A DNA stretch of 31,552 nt from DTKY01 sp037440765 (GTDB lineage Bacteria; Acidobacteriota; Terriglobia; Bryobacterales; Bryobacteraceae): positions 1-31,552 of the forward strand of contig JBBITL010000050.1 in the NCBI GenBank assembly GCA_037440765.1, read 5' to 3'. The position numbers were made by a program, and so were the translations under genes. Numbering within the stretch: the first letter of the stretch is position 1; each line of letters opens with the position of its first letter. The notes beneath the pieces were generated by a model. It saw only the letters and a list, made by a program, of their open reading frames with translations, did not search any database and was not told the DNA's origin. Of the stretch, positions 5,925-13,321 are shown in pieces.

Positions 5925-8444
5925 ATGCACAAGCCCAGTGAAGTCCGGATCGGACTGGTCCTGTACGGCGGCGTTTCCCTTGCCGTCTACATCAACGGCG
6001 TCGCGCAGGAGTTCTTCCGGGCCGTGCGCGGCGACGGCATCTACGGGTTGCTGAAGGTGCTGCTGGGGGCCGACGTCGTGGTCGACGTCATCAGCGGGAC
6101 CTCGGCCGGCGGACTTAACGGAATCTACCTGGCCTACGCCCTCTGCCAGGAGAAGCAGCCCGCCAACTTCCTGCGGTTCTCCGAGCTGTGGCGCGACCAC
6201 GGCGACATCGACAAGCTGTTGCGCTCGCCCGCCGCGGCCGCCCCGCAGAGCCTGCTGGACGGGGAGGGCTACTACCAGGAGAAACTCGAGTGCGCCTTCT
6301 CGGACATGGGCGCCTGGCGGTCCGGCACGGAGAACCCCAGTGAGCTGAACGAGCTTGACCTGTTCATCACCGGCACGGATTTTCACGGATCCGTCTACAC
6401 GCGCTTCGACTCCACCGGCCGCCCCATTATTGTCAAAGACCACCGCACCCTGTTCCAGCTCAAGTATCGCCGCGGGCGCCACAACGACTTCGCCCCTTCG
6501 GATGAGGAAACGCCGGCCACGCTTCACAGTCAGCTCGCCACGCTGGCCCGCATCACTTCCTGCTTCCCGGTGGCGTTTCCGCCGGTGCGCGTGTCGGCCG
6601 AAGACCGGCTCATATACAAATGGGGCCGGCTGTCGCGCAAACCGCTGGCGCCGGGCTCTGCCGCCGAGCCGCCCCGCTTCTACCTTGATGGCGGCGTGCT
6701 GGACAACAAGCCCTTCACCTCCACCACCCGCGCCATTTTCCACCGCACCGCCAACCGGCCGGTAACCCGCAAGCTGTTCTACGTGGAGCCGGCGCCCGAA
6801 GTCTTCGAGCCGGAGGCCGTCAACCTGTCTCCCGGCGCGCTGGAGGCCGGGGTGGGTGCGCTGGCGGCGATACCGGGATACGAGAGCATCGCCGGCGATC
6901 TGGAGGCCATCCGGGAGCGCAACACGCGAATACAGCAGTTCCGCAACTTGGCACAGACCCTGGAGCGCGCGCCGGACGGCGCCGCCCGGCGCCCACCCAC
7001 CCCAGAGCAGCTCGGTCTCTACCGCCTCAGCCGCCTCAACCTGATGCTGGACCGTGTGTTGACCGGCCTGCTGCGGCAAAGCGGGCACGAGGTCCTGCTC
7101 ACTCCGGAGGAACAGAGGCTGGCCTCGCGCCTGTATGCGGGTTTCTTCCAGACCTTTGACGCCGAAGCCCGGCAGCAGGCGCTGGACGACTTCGACGTCG
7201 ACGTCCGCATGCGGCGCCTGTTCAGCGTGACGTACGCTCTGGATGAAGTCACCTCGCCAAGCCCGGACGACATCCTGGCCGCCGACGCCTGCAACCGCTG
7301 GATAAGGTGTGCCGAGGTGATCCGCTTCGCGCTGGAGTCCGCCGTCGATCAGCTTCAAATCCGCTGGTATGAGGACTCCCCGGACGGGGGGCTCCGGCTT
7401 CGGGCTCCCGCCGAGATCTGGAAAGAGACCGGAAGGGCCCTGAGCCATGTGCTGGCGGCCGACGCCCAGGTAACCGGGCTCCTGGACGGCCCTCCGGACC
7501 AGCCCGCCGTCACCGCTGTGCGCGACCTGCTGGTTGGCCGCATTCTGGAACTGGCCGGCCGGGAAGCAGTGCCCGAAGCCTCGGCGCCAACTCTGGTGCG
7601 CTACCTGGATGAGCAGTTTCAGCGGCAGGGATTCCTGGAGGGATCAGAGGCCGCCCGCCGGGCCTGGGACAGGTTCCCCTTGATCGATCTCTACCGGTAC
7701 CCGCTCCAGGCCGCGGCGGGCATGTTCGAGATGGACTTCATCGACACGGTGCGCATCAGTCCCAAGGATGCGCAGCTTGGATTCAGCCGCAGGCCCGCCG
7801 GCGAGAAGCTCGCGGGCGACCAGCTTGCGAACTTCGGTGGTTTCTTCAAGCGCAGCTGGCGCTCCAACGACTTGCTGTGGGGGCGCCTGGACGGCCTGGC
7901 CAGGATCTTCGAGACGCTGCTCACCAGGGAGGCCGTCCAAGCCGCGACTTCCGACCCCGCCGGAGCCCCTGAGAGACTGCGCGTGATTGCGCCGCTCGGC
8001 CTACCGCCCGATCTGGCGGCGTGGGCCGAGGACCTCGCCGATCCCGGACGGCCCGGCCACCAGGCCGCCCTTGAAGCCCTCGCCCCGGAACATGCCGGCC
8101 GGGAAGGCGGCTGGCTGGACCGGCTCGTGTCCCATGCCCAGTCCAGCCTGGTGGAGCAGGGTTTGCAGGCGGTGCTGGAAGGCGGAGTCCAGACACCGAG
8201 CGACGCGGCGGCCTTTTTCGCCGACCGCAGCCGGTACATGGTCGGCCAGGAGACCCTGGCCACCGATGTGCCCCGCTCCGTGCTGGTGGAACTGGCGGCG
8301 CGCGCGGCGCTGGTGCTCGGCAACTGCCTGGCTCCGGAGGGCGGCGCGCTACGGAGGTCCCGGCTGTTCAGGTTCGGCTTCGAATGGCCTTTGCGGGCCG
8401 CCCACGGCCTCGCCCGCCTGGCGCGGTCCGCGCTTCGCAGGTGA
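5925..8444 (+). CDS. Large patatin-like phospholipase (TIGR03607-like)
   Basis: The product is about 839 residues, a predicted serine acyl-hydrolase acting on membrane lipids. The N-terminal patatin domain opens with RIGLVLYGGVSLAVYINGV, where LYGGVS stands in for the usual glycine-rich oxyanion loop. The nucleophile elbow GTSAGG follows, with S60. The second catalytic residue of the dyad is D255 in LDGGVLDNKPF. The remaining 550 residues are a long helical C-terminal region (DUF3376-like) without a membrane segment I can see. The ATG at 5925 is preferred because GGAGG lies 6 bases upstream (5914-5918) and the conserved domain begins there. An open frame continues upstream inside suhB but is a shadow. 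The gene is probably transcribed with the IMPase gene. Confidence 0.85.
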   Translation: MHKPSEVRIGLVLYGGVSLAVYINGVAQEFFRAVRGDGIYGLLKVLLGADVVVDVISGTSAGGLNGIYLAYALCQEKQPANFLRFSELWRDHGDIDKLLRSPAAAAPQSLLDGEGYYQEKLECAFSDMGAWRSGTENPSELNELDLFITGTDFHGSVYTRFDSTGRPIIVKDHRTLFQLKYRRGRHNDFAPSDEETPATLHSQLATLARITSCFPVAFPPVRVSAEDRLIYKWGRLSRKPLAPGSAAEPPRFYLDGGVLDNKPFTSTTRAIFHRTANRPVTRKLFYVEPAPEVFEPEAVNLSPGALEAGVGALAAIPGYESIAGDLEAIRERNTRIQQFRNLAQTLERAPDGAARRPPTPEQLGLYRLSRLNLMLDRVLTGLLRQSGHEVLLTPEEQRLASRLYAGFFQTFDAEARQQALDDFDVDVRMRRLFSVTYALDEVTSPSPDDILAADACNRWIRCAEVIRFALESAVDQLQIRWYEDSPDGGLRLRAPAEIWKETGRALSHVLAADAQVTGLLDGPPDQPAVTAVRDLLVGRILELAGREAVPEASAPTLVRYLDEQFQRQGFLEGSEAARRAWDRFPLIDLYRYPLQAAAGMFEMDFIDTVRISPKDAQLGFSRRPAGEKLAGDQLANFGGFFKRSWRSNDLLWGRLDGLARIFETLLTREAVQAATSDPAGAPERLRVIAPLGLPPDLAAWAEDLADPGRPGHQAALEALAPEHAGREGGWLDRLVSHAQSSLVEQGLQAVLEGGVQTPSDAAAFFADRSRYMVGQETLATDVPRSVLVELAARAALVLGNCLAPEGGALRRSRLFRFGFEWPLRAAHGLARLARSALRR

Positions 8445-8454
8445 GCCTCCCGTG

Positions 8455-8613
8455 TTACTGCCGGCGTTTGGCGGCGATCCAGGTCTTCACCGCCAGCGCC
8501 CCAAGCACAAGCCAGACCAGAGTGCGAGGCATCTGGTCGAGGGTAAAGGCGGCCGAGAGCGCCAGGACGCCGTAGCATGCCATCGCGGCGAGAAACCGGA
8601 TCTTTCCGTCCAC
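8455..8613 (-). CDS. 52-residue two-helix membrane protein
   Basis: This short minus-strand frame encodes 52 residues with two clear hydrophobic segments. They are RFLAAMACYGVLALSAAF (about 6-23) and TLVWLVLGALAVKTWIAA (about 31-48), separated by a short TLDQMPR turn. It ends in a positive KRRQ tail, so the cytoplasmic side is probably the C-terminus. The start is uncertain: GTG at 8613 overlaps a GGAGG sequence, while ATG at 8583 would give 42 residues and lose part of helix 1. It is convergent with the patatin-like gene, and its stop is 10 bases from that gene's stop. I do not recognise a family, though the clean amphipathic layout and high GC3 argue that it is real. Confidence 0.55.
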   Translation of the reverse strand: MDGKIRFLAAMACYGVLALSAAFTLDQMPRTLVWLVLGALAVKTWIAAKRRQ

Positions 8614-8619
8614 CTCCGA

Positions 8620-8625
8620 TATAAT
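8620..8625 (+). promoter_or_regulatory. Consensus -10 element (TATAAT) before the barrel-protein gene
   Basis: TATAAT at 8620-8625 stands out in a GC-rich intergenic region, 47 bases ahead of the GTG at 8672. No good -35 is visible at 17 bases upstream (CGGATC), so this may be a weak or activator-dependent promoter. Confidence 0.35.
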
Positions 8626-8671
8626 AGACCTTGTGCCCGCCTTCGCGGCGCGCAGCCCAGAGGTGATCCTA

Positions 8672-9436
8672 GTGAAACGTGCTGGCGTGTTTGTCGCCCT
8701 TCTTGCCGTCGCCTGTTCCGCCCTGGCGCAGGACCCGCCCGAGGAGAAAGACTACGAGACCACGCCCACCTACGTGCGCCGTTTCTCGGCAGGACTCACT
8801 GGCACGGCCATCGCGCTGATGCTGCTGCGGGGTGGCACTAACGAGACCCTGTCCGTGAGCCCGCCGCTGTACTCCAAATTCAATACGCACCCGAAGAAAC
8901 GCTACGTGGGCGGCGGACTGACCATGCAACTGGCTCTGACCGACCGCGTGGCCGTCAACGCCAACTGGCTGTACCGCACCGCCGAGTACGAGTCGTCCAG
9001 GACGTTCCTCTCAGGCATCGACGATCCCAAGACGGTGCGTGACGAGCGCGTCTCCACCGGCGAGATGGAAGTGACCAAGGCCCGCTATTTCGATTTCCCC
9101 ATTCTCCTGCGCCGCTACAACATCGGGCGGCACGAGTATGGGCACAGGTGGTTTGTGCAGTTCGGTCCGTCGCTGCGGTACGTCAGCAAGATTCGCAGCA
9201 ACCGCGAACTGACGGCCGCGGACCAGTCGAAGACCAAGACATCCTCTCCGGTGGCTGGCCACCGCAAGAGCCTGCCGGGATTCACGGCCGGCTTCGGAGG
9301 CCAGTTGATCGACCCGGTGGGCGTGCGTATCATGCCCGAGGTACGCTACACGCGCTGGTTCGGCGCCACCTTCGACTCTCCACCCACCCGCTCCCGCCGC
9401 GACCAGGTGGAGTTCATGATTTCCATCGGCTTTTAA
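8672..9436 (+). CDS. Exported outer-membrane beta-barrel-like protein
   Basis: The protein has about 254 residues. GTG at 8672 is chosen because AGAGG precedes it by 8 bases and the protein then begins with a regular signal peptide, MKRAGVFVALLAVACSALAQ. The mature part alternates short amphipathic strands rich in Y, R and G. It ends DQVEFMISIGF, and the terminal phenylalanine is typical of outer-membrane barrels recognised by BamA. The size suits an 8- to 10-strand PorT/OmpA-like barrel. No enzymatic motif is visible. A longer start (GTG 8633) would add a non-signal leader. The gene stands alone ahead of tRNA-Asp. Confidence 0.7.
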   Translation: MKRAGVFVALLAVACSALAQDPPEEKDYETTPTYVRRFSAGLTGTAIALMLLRGGTNETLSVSPPLYSKFNTHPKKRYVGGGLTMQLALTDRVAVNANWLYRTAEYESSRTFLSGIDDPKTVRDERVSTGEMEVTKARYFDFPILLRRYNIGRHEYGHRWFVQFGPSLRYVSKIRSNRELTAADQSKTKTSSPVAGHRKSLPGFTAGFGGQLIDPVGVRIMPEVRYTRWFGATFDSPPTRSRRDQVEFMISIGF

Positions 9437-9460
9437 CTCCCTCGGGGATGCGCGCCTCGG

Positions 9461-9491
9461 TTGCCGTTCGCGCCGGGCGGCGTGGTAGTAT
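9461..9491 (+). promoter_or_regulatory. Possible tRNA-Asp promoter
   Basis: TTGCCG at 9461-9466 and TAGTAT at 9486-9491 are spaced by 19 bases. The -10 ends 24 bases before the tRNA. The spacing is slightly long, so the call is tentative. Confidence 0.3.
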
Positions 9492-9515
9492 GGTCAGGTA
9501 AGGCGTCTCGCACGC

Positions 9516-9593
<78 letters not shown>

Positions 9594-9607
9594 TTCCCTG
9601 CACCGTC

Positions 9608-10975
9608 ATGGGAACGGCAAGGCTCACCATTGCTTTAGTGCTGCTGTTGTTGAACGTCATCCCTCTTCTCGCCATGTACCGCGCGGCGAGTGTCTGGATC
9701 AGGTCCAGGTCCCGGCGGCGGGCGGTGCTGGTTGCCGCGGGCCTCGCCGTGCTGGCCTTGAACATTCCCCTCGGCATCCTTTGGTTTCGCTCCCTGGAGG
9801 GCTTCTACATGAACGCCCTCCCGGCCACGGCTCTGCGCGCGGTTTTTTACCCGTCGCTTGCCTGGTACCTTACCGCCCTGCTGTGCACGCTCATACTGGC
9901 TCCCGCGTACGTCCTCTGGGCGGCCGGCAAGGGCGCAAGGAAGCTGGCCCGCCGGAGTGAGCCCGGCGCGGGTGGCGTCACGCGCAGGAGCGTCCTTGCC
10001 GGCGGCGCCGGGTTGCTCGTTCCTGCGGTGTACGGAGCCACGGCGCAGCATCTGTTCCGCTCATTCGACGACGTTGACATCTCCCCGGAGATGGCCATCC
10101 CGATCGCTCACCTGCCGGGAGAACTTGAGGGCCTGACGATCGTGCAACTCACGGACCTCCACGTGGGGCCCTTCATACGGCAGCGGGAAATTCAGCACTG
10201 GGTCGGCCTGGTCAACCGGCTCCATCCGGATCTGATCGTGCTCACCGGGGACATGATCGACCGCAGCGTGGACGACCTCCCTGACCTTGTGCAAGGACTC
10301 AAGGGCTTCAGGTCCACCTTCGGCAGCCTGGCCGTGCTGGGCAACCATGACCTCACCTCGGACCGCCTGGCTTCCCGCGGGGAGTTGCTGGGCGGGGAGA
10401 ACATCGCGCGGGGATTGAACACCATCGGCATCCGCACACTGCGCGATGAAGTAGCCTACCTTGGCCGGGGCGCGGACCGCCTGGCGGTGATGGGTCTCGA
10501 CTGGGTCAACAGGCTGGGCAGCCGGAACTTCTACCGCTACCGTCCGGAGGAGACCCGCCTCCAATTGGCCCGTCTCGCGGACAAGGTGGAGCCCGGAACC
10601 CCCTCAATCCTGCTGGTTCACCACCCGGACACCTTCTCGGAAGTGCCTCCGCATGGAATCGGCCTGACCCTGGCGGGCCATACTCACGGAGGAGGGCAGG
10701 TGGTCCTCTACCGGAGTGCCGGCGTGCCGGCGGGCCTGTTTTCGTCACGGTTCAAATACCCGGGCGGACTGTTCCGGGAGAACGGGTGCAGCCTGTACGT
10801 CAATCGCGGGCTCGGCTATTTCGCCGTCCCTGTGAGGATCAACTGCCCGCCGGAGATCAGCCGTTTTCGCCTGGTTCGCCCGCAGTACTCTTCCCGAACG
10901 CCGCGGCGCATCAGGCCTTCCGCAACGCTGCGGCCGGGGGTGGAAGCGACGGCGCAACAACGTGTAGAGTGTTGA
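9608..10975 (+). CDS. Membrane-anchored metallophosphoesterase with internal twin-arginine motif
   Basis: The protein has 455 residues. The first 115 or so hold about three to four hydrophobic segments (ending LTALLCTLILAPAYVLWAA). A twin-arginine-like segment, TRRSVLAGGAGLLVPAVYGA, follows at residues 125-144. The calcineurin-like phosphoesterase domain comes after it, with all metal motifs: D183-x-H185 (TDLHVG), G214-D215 (LTGDMID), G245-N-H-D248, HH in LLVHHPDTF and G357-H-T-H360-GGG. This layout matches YkuE/YaeI-type phosphodiesterases, which act on membrane lipids or nucleotides outside the cytoplasm. The ATG at 9608 is 14 bases after the tRNA; a longer frame through the tRNA is a shadow. 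The substrate is unknown. Confidence 0.85.
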   Translation: MGTARLTIALVLLLLNVIPLLAMYRAASVWIRSRSRRRAVLVAAGLAVLALNIPLGILWFRSLEGFYMNALPATALRAVFYPSLAWYLTALLCTLILAPAYVLWAAGKGARKLARRSEPGAGGVTRRSVLAGGAGLLVPAVYGATAQHLFRSFDDVDISPEMAIPIAHLPGELEGLTIVQLTDLHVGPFIRQREIQHWVGLVNRLHPDLIVLTGDMIDRSVDDLPDLVQGLKGFRSTFGSLAVLGNHDLTSDRLASRGELLGGENIARGLNTIGIRTLRDEVAYLGRGADRLAVMGLDWVNRLGSRNFYRYRPEETRLQLARLADKVEPGTPSILLVHHPDTFSEVPPHGIGLTLAGHTHGGGQVVLYRSAGVPAGLFSSRFKYPGGLFRENGCSLYVNRGLGYFAVPVRINCPPEISRFRLVRPQYSSRTPRRIRPSATLRPGVEATAQQRVEC

Positions 10976-11051
10976 AGAGAGATACGCCCGGAGGCAGAGA
11001 GAGCGCGCGCTCGCTCGTGCCCCCAAGGGCAACAGAGAAGGAGAGAGCAGC

Positions 11052-11615
11052 ATGCAGCCTGTATGGAGATTTTGTGGTTTGCTGGTCCTGGCGGGCCTGA
11101 GCCTCGCGCCGGCGCTGGCCCAGAATGAATCGACGCCGGCGGAGTTGGTTTATGTGCCCACTCCGCAGAACATAGTCGACCAGATGTTGACGTTCGCCGC
11201 CGTCGGCAAAGACGACGTGGTCTTCGATTTGGGATGCGGCGACGGGCGCCTGGTGGTCAGCGCCGCCAGACTCGGCGCCCGCGGGGTAGGCATTGACATC
11301 AACCCGGAGAGGATCAAGGAATCGAACGAGAACGCGCAGGCGGCCGGCGTAACGGATCGCGTGAAGTTCATCAATGGCGACATTTTTGATGCCGATGTCA
11401 GCAGCGCGACCGTGGTGACCCTATACCTGCTGGCGTCAACTCTGGACAGGCTGCTCCCCAAGCTCAGGAAGGAACTGAGGCCGGGAACTCGCATCGTCTC
11501 GCACAACTACCGGTTCACCGAATGGGAGCCGGAAAAGGAATCCAACGCCGAGGGCCATACGTTGTACTTCTGGGTCATCCCGGCCCAGTCGCCTCCTGCA
11601 AGCCCTTCAAAGTAA
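11052..11615 (+). CDS. Exported class I methyltransferase-fold protein
   Basis: The protein has 187 residues. Residues 1-24 (ending LAPALAQ) are a convincing signal peptide. A Rossmann methyltransferase fold follows: motif I VVFDLGCGDGRL (D59-x-G61-x-G63), the acidic end of strand 2 at D82 (GIDINPERI), INGDIFDAD, and a post-motif region YLLASTLDRLLPKLRKEL. Such folds normally use cytoplasmic S-adenosylmethionine, so export is odd. The fold may have been repurposed or bind another ligand, or the leader may not be cleaved. AAGGAGAGAG lies just upstream of the ATG. The esterase gene starts 9 bases after the stop, so the two are probably one transcript. Confidence 0.85.
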   Translation: MQPVWRFCGLLVLAGLSLAPALAQNESTPAELVYVPTPQNIVDQMLTFAAVGKDDVVFDLGCGDGRLVVSAARLGARGVGIDINPERIKESNENAQAAGVTDRVKFINGDIFDADVSSATVVTLYLLASTLDRLLPKLRKELRPGTRIVSHNYRFTEWEPEKESNAEGHTLYFWVIPAQSPPASPSK

Positions 11616-11623
11616 GCTAGAGC

Positions 11624-12859
11624 ATGCGCCTGAACCAGAGAATCATAGCCAGCTTTTTTGCCGCCGGTTTGGCGGTAGTTTCCCTTTTTGCGCAGCAAGC
11701 GCCGTCTCGCGGCGCCGACCCGGCCGCACCAGCGCGAGCCGGCTTTCCGGGAAGAGGCGGTGACCCCAACCGTTGCGCGCCTCCGGGCGGGTTTGGCGCC
11801 GCCAGCTATAAGTCTCCTGAAGTGCTGCCTGACGGCCGGGTCACCTTCCGGCTCTGCGCCCCCGACGCCACAACCGTAGCCCTGGGCAGCAGCGACAACG
11901 AAGACATAGCGCCTAACTCCTTCATGGGAGGGGGTGGCCGGCCCATGACCAGGGACGAGAAGGGACTCTGGTCGGTGACCACGCCCAAGCCGCTCGCTCC
12001 AGACACCTACCGCTACTTCTTCTTCGTGAACGGCGTGCGTCTGCCTGATCCAGCGGCGCCCGAGTACTCGCTGGAGCGAGCCAACTTCGACTCGCTGGTC
12101 GAGGTACCCGGCCCCGCCGGCGATTTTCAGACCTTCAACAAGAACATCCCGCATGGCAAGGTGGCGCGCATCGACTACTGGTCCGAACCCCTCGGCGTCA
12201 TGCGCCGCATGCACGTCTACACGCCGCCGGGCTATGACAAGAACACCCGGTCTTATCCGGTCTTGTATCTGGTGCACGGGGCAGGCGACAGCGATCATAG
12301 CTGGGCCACCGTCGGACGCGCCAACTACATACTCGACAACCTGATCGCCGCCGGCAAGGCCAGGCCCATGATCGTCGTGATGCCCAACGGGCACACTCCC
12401 GACCGGCCGGGCGCCAGCCCGGGGGCCATGCTCCAGAATCCCGACTTCAGCAACGACCTGCTGAAGGTGGTGATTCCCTACATCGACAGGAATTACCGCA
12501 CCGCGGCCAACGCCGCAAACCGCGCCATGGCGGGCCTGTCCATGGGCGGCGCGCACACTATTCAGAACGGCCTGACGCACCCGGAACTGTTCCACTATAT
12601 CGGGATCTTCTCCATTTCCGGCGGCGGAGAAGCCTTCGAAAAGGCCAACGACGCCGCGCTCAAGCAGGCGGCCAGGACCATGAAACTGGTCTACTACGCC
12701 TACGGCCGTGAAGACTTCGTCGCCAAGAACTCGGGCCAACTGAAGGGCACGCTCAACAAGTACGGCATCAAGTTCACGCTGCACGAGACGGGCGGCGGCC
12801 ACACCTGGATCAACTGGCGCGAGTACCTCAACGACTTCGCGCCGCGCCTGTTCAGGTAA
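11624..12859 (+). CDS. Exported esterase, CBM48/E-set N-domain plus CE1-type alpha/beta hydrolase
   Basis: The protein has 411 residues. A signal peptide ends SLFAQ. A glycine/proline-rich linker follows, and then an immunoglobulin-like E-set/CBM48 domain (about 60-160; RVTFRLCAPDATTVAL and YRYFFFVNGVRLPDP). The catalytic domain (from about 180) resembles the feruloyl/acetyl-xylan esterase (XynZ, Esterase D) family. Nucleophile S306 is in GLSMGGAH and the catalytic histidine H393 is in GGGHTWINWREYL, with HGAGDSDHSW near the oxyanion region. The enzyme would release ester-linked groups from plant polysaccharides in the periplasm or outside the cell. Its last 8 bases overlap the end of the convergent hxlR gene. 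Confidence 0.88.
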   Translation: MRLNQRIIASFFAAGLAVVSLFAQQAPSRGADPAAPARAGFPGRGGDPNRCAPPGGFGAASYKSPEVLPDGRVTFRLCAPDATTVALGSSDNEDIAPNSFMGGGGRPMTRDEKGLWSVTTPKPLAPDTYRYFFFVNGVRLPDPAAPEYSLERANFDSLVEVPGPAGDFQTFNKNIPHGKVARIDYWSEPLGVMRRMHVYTPPGYDKNTRSYPVLYLVHGAGDSDHSWATVGRANYILDNLIAAGKARPMIVVMPNGHTPDRPGASPGAMLQNPDFSNDLLKVVIPYIDRNYRTAANAANRAMAGLSMGGAHTIQNGLTHPELFHYIGIFSISGGGEAFEKANDAALKQAARTMKLVYYAYGREDFVAKNSGQLKGTLNKYGIKFTLHETGGGHTWINWREYLNDFAPRLFR

Positions 12860-13274
12860 GCCGGCCGCCGGCAGGATTGGACCCGTCGCGGGCGGCCGCG
12901 TCGTACGCCGCCCGCGCATGCTGGACACGCTCAATGTTCGCCTCGGCCCAGCGGCAGACGCCTTCCACCAGATCGCATAGCGAACGGCCGAGGTCCGTTA
13001 GCGTGTACTCCACCCGCGGCGGGACGCTCGCGTAGACCCGCCGCGTTACGATGCCGTCCCTTTCCAGCCCCCGCAGAGTGTTCGTCAGCACTTTCTGCGA
13101 GATCCCGTCCACGCTCCGCCGAAGCTGTGCGAACCGCATGGTCCCGTTCGCCAACCTGCCGATGATGAGCACCGTCCACTTCTCGGCAATGCGGTCCAGC
13201 ACTTGCCGCGTGGGGCAGCGGCTGCTGAAGACGTCAAATCGACGTCCGGTTTCCAATGGGGTACTATCGCTCAT
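12852..13274 (-). CDS. HxlR-family transcriptional regulator
   Basis: The protein has 140 residues, standard for the family. The winged helix carries the usual motifs: CPTRQVLDRIAEKWTVLIIG, then GTMRFAQLRRSVDGISQKVL, with LRGLERDGIV and the wing VPPRVEYTLTDLG. These dimeric repressors or activators often answer to quinones, aldehydes or oxidants through a cysteine. C19 near the N-terminus is in the position used by such sensors. The gene is divergent from the NmrA-like gene, with only 47 bases between starts and an inverted repeat over the promoter. It most likely controls both itself and the oxidoreductase. Its 3' end overlaps the esterase by 8 bases. Confidence 0.9.
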   Translation of the reverse strand: MSDSTPLETGRRFDVFSSRCPTRQVLDRIAEKWTVLIIGRLANGTMRFAQLRRSVDGISQKVLTNTLRGLERDGIVTRRVYASVPPRVEYTLTDLGRSLCDLVEGVCRWAEANIERVQHARAAYDAAARDGSNPAGGRLT

Positions 13275-13283
13275 TCAGGTGCC

Positions 13284-13306
13284 TACTTGATATTATAGCC
13301 CAAGTA
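13284..13306. promoter_or_regulatory. HxlR operator overlapping divergent promoters
   Basis: TACTTG at 13284-13289 is perfectly inverted at 13301-13306 (CAAGTA) around an 11-bp spacer. The spacer holds a minus-strand TATAAT (13297-13292) positioned for hxlR. TGGCCA lies 17 bases upstream as a candidate -35. The same bases read TATTAT on the plus strand. A dimer bound here would block RNA polymerase for hxlR and probably for the oxidoreductase. No binding data exist; the assignment rests on position and symmetry. Confidence 0.6.
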
Positions 13307-13321
13307 TCCAAGAATGGCCAT

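Noticed and set aside
5868..7448. Long minus-strand frame opposite the patatin gene
   Set aside because: It is an antisense shadow without domains, while the plus strand has catalytic motifs.
11507..12934. Long minus-strand frame opposite the esterase
   Set aside because: It has no motifs, while the plus strand has a signal peptide, GLSMGG and GGGHTW. Only the hxlR gene at its upstream end is real on that strand.
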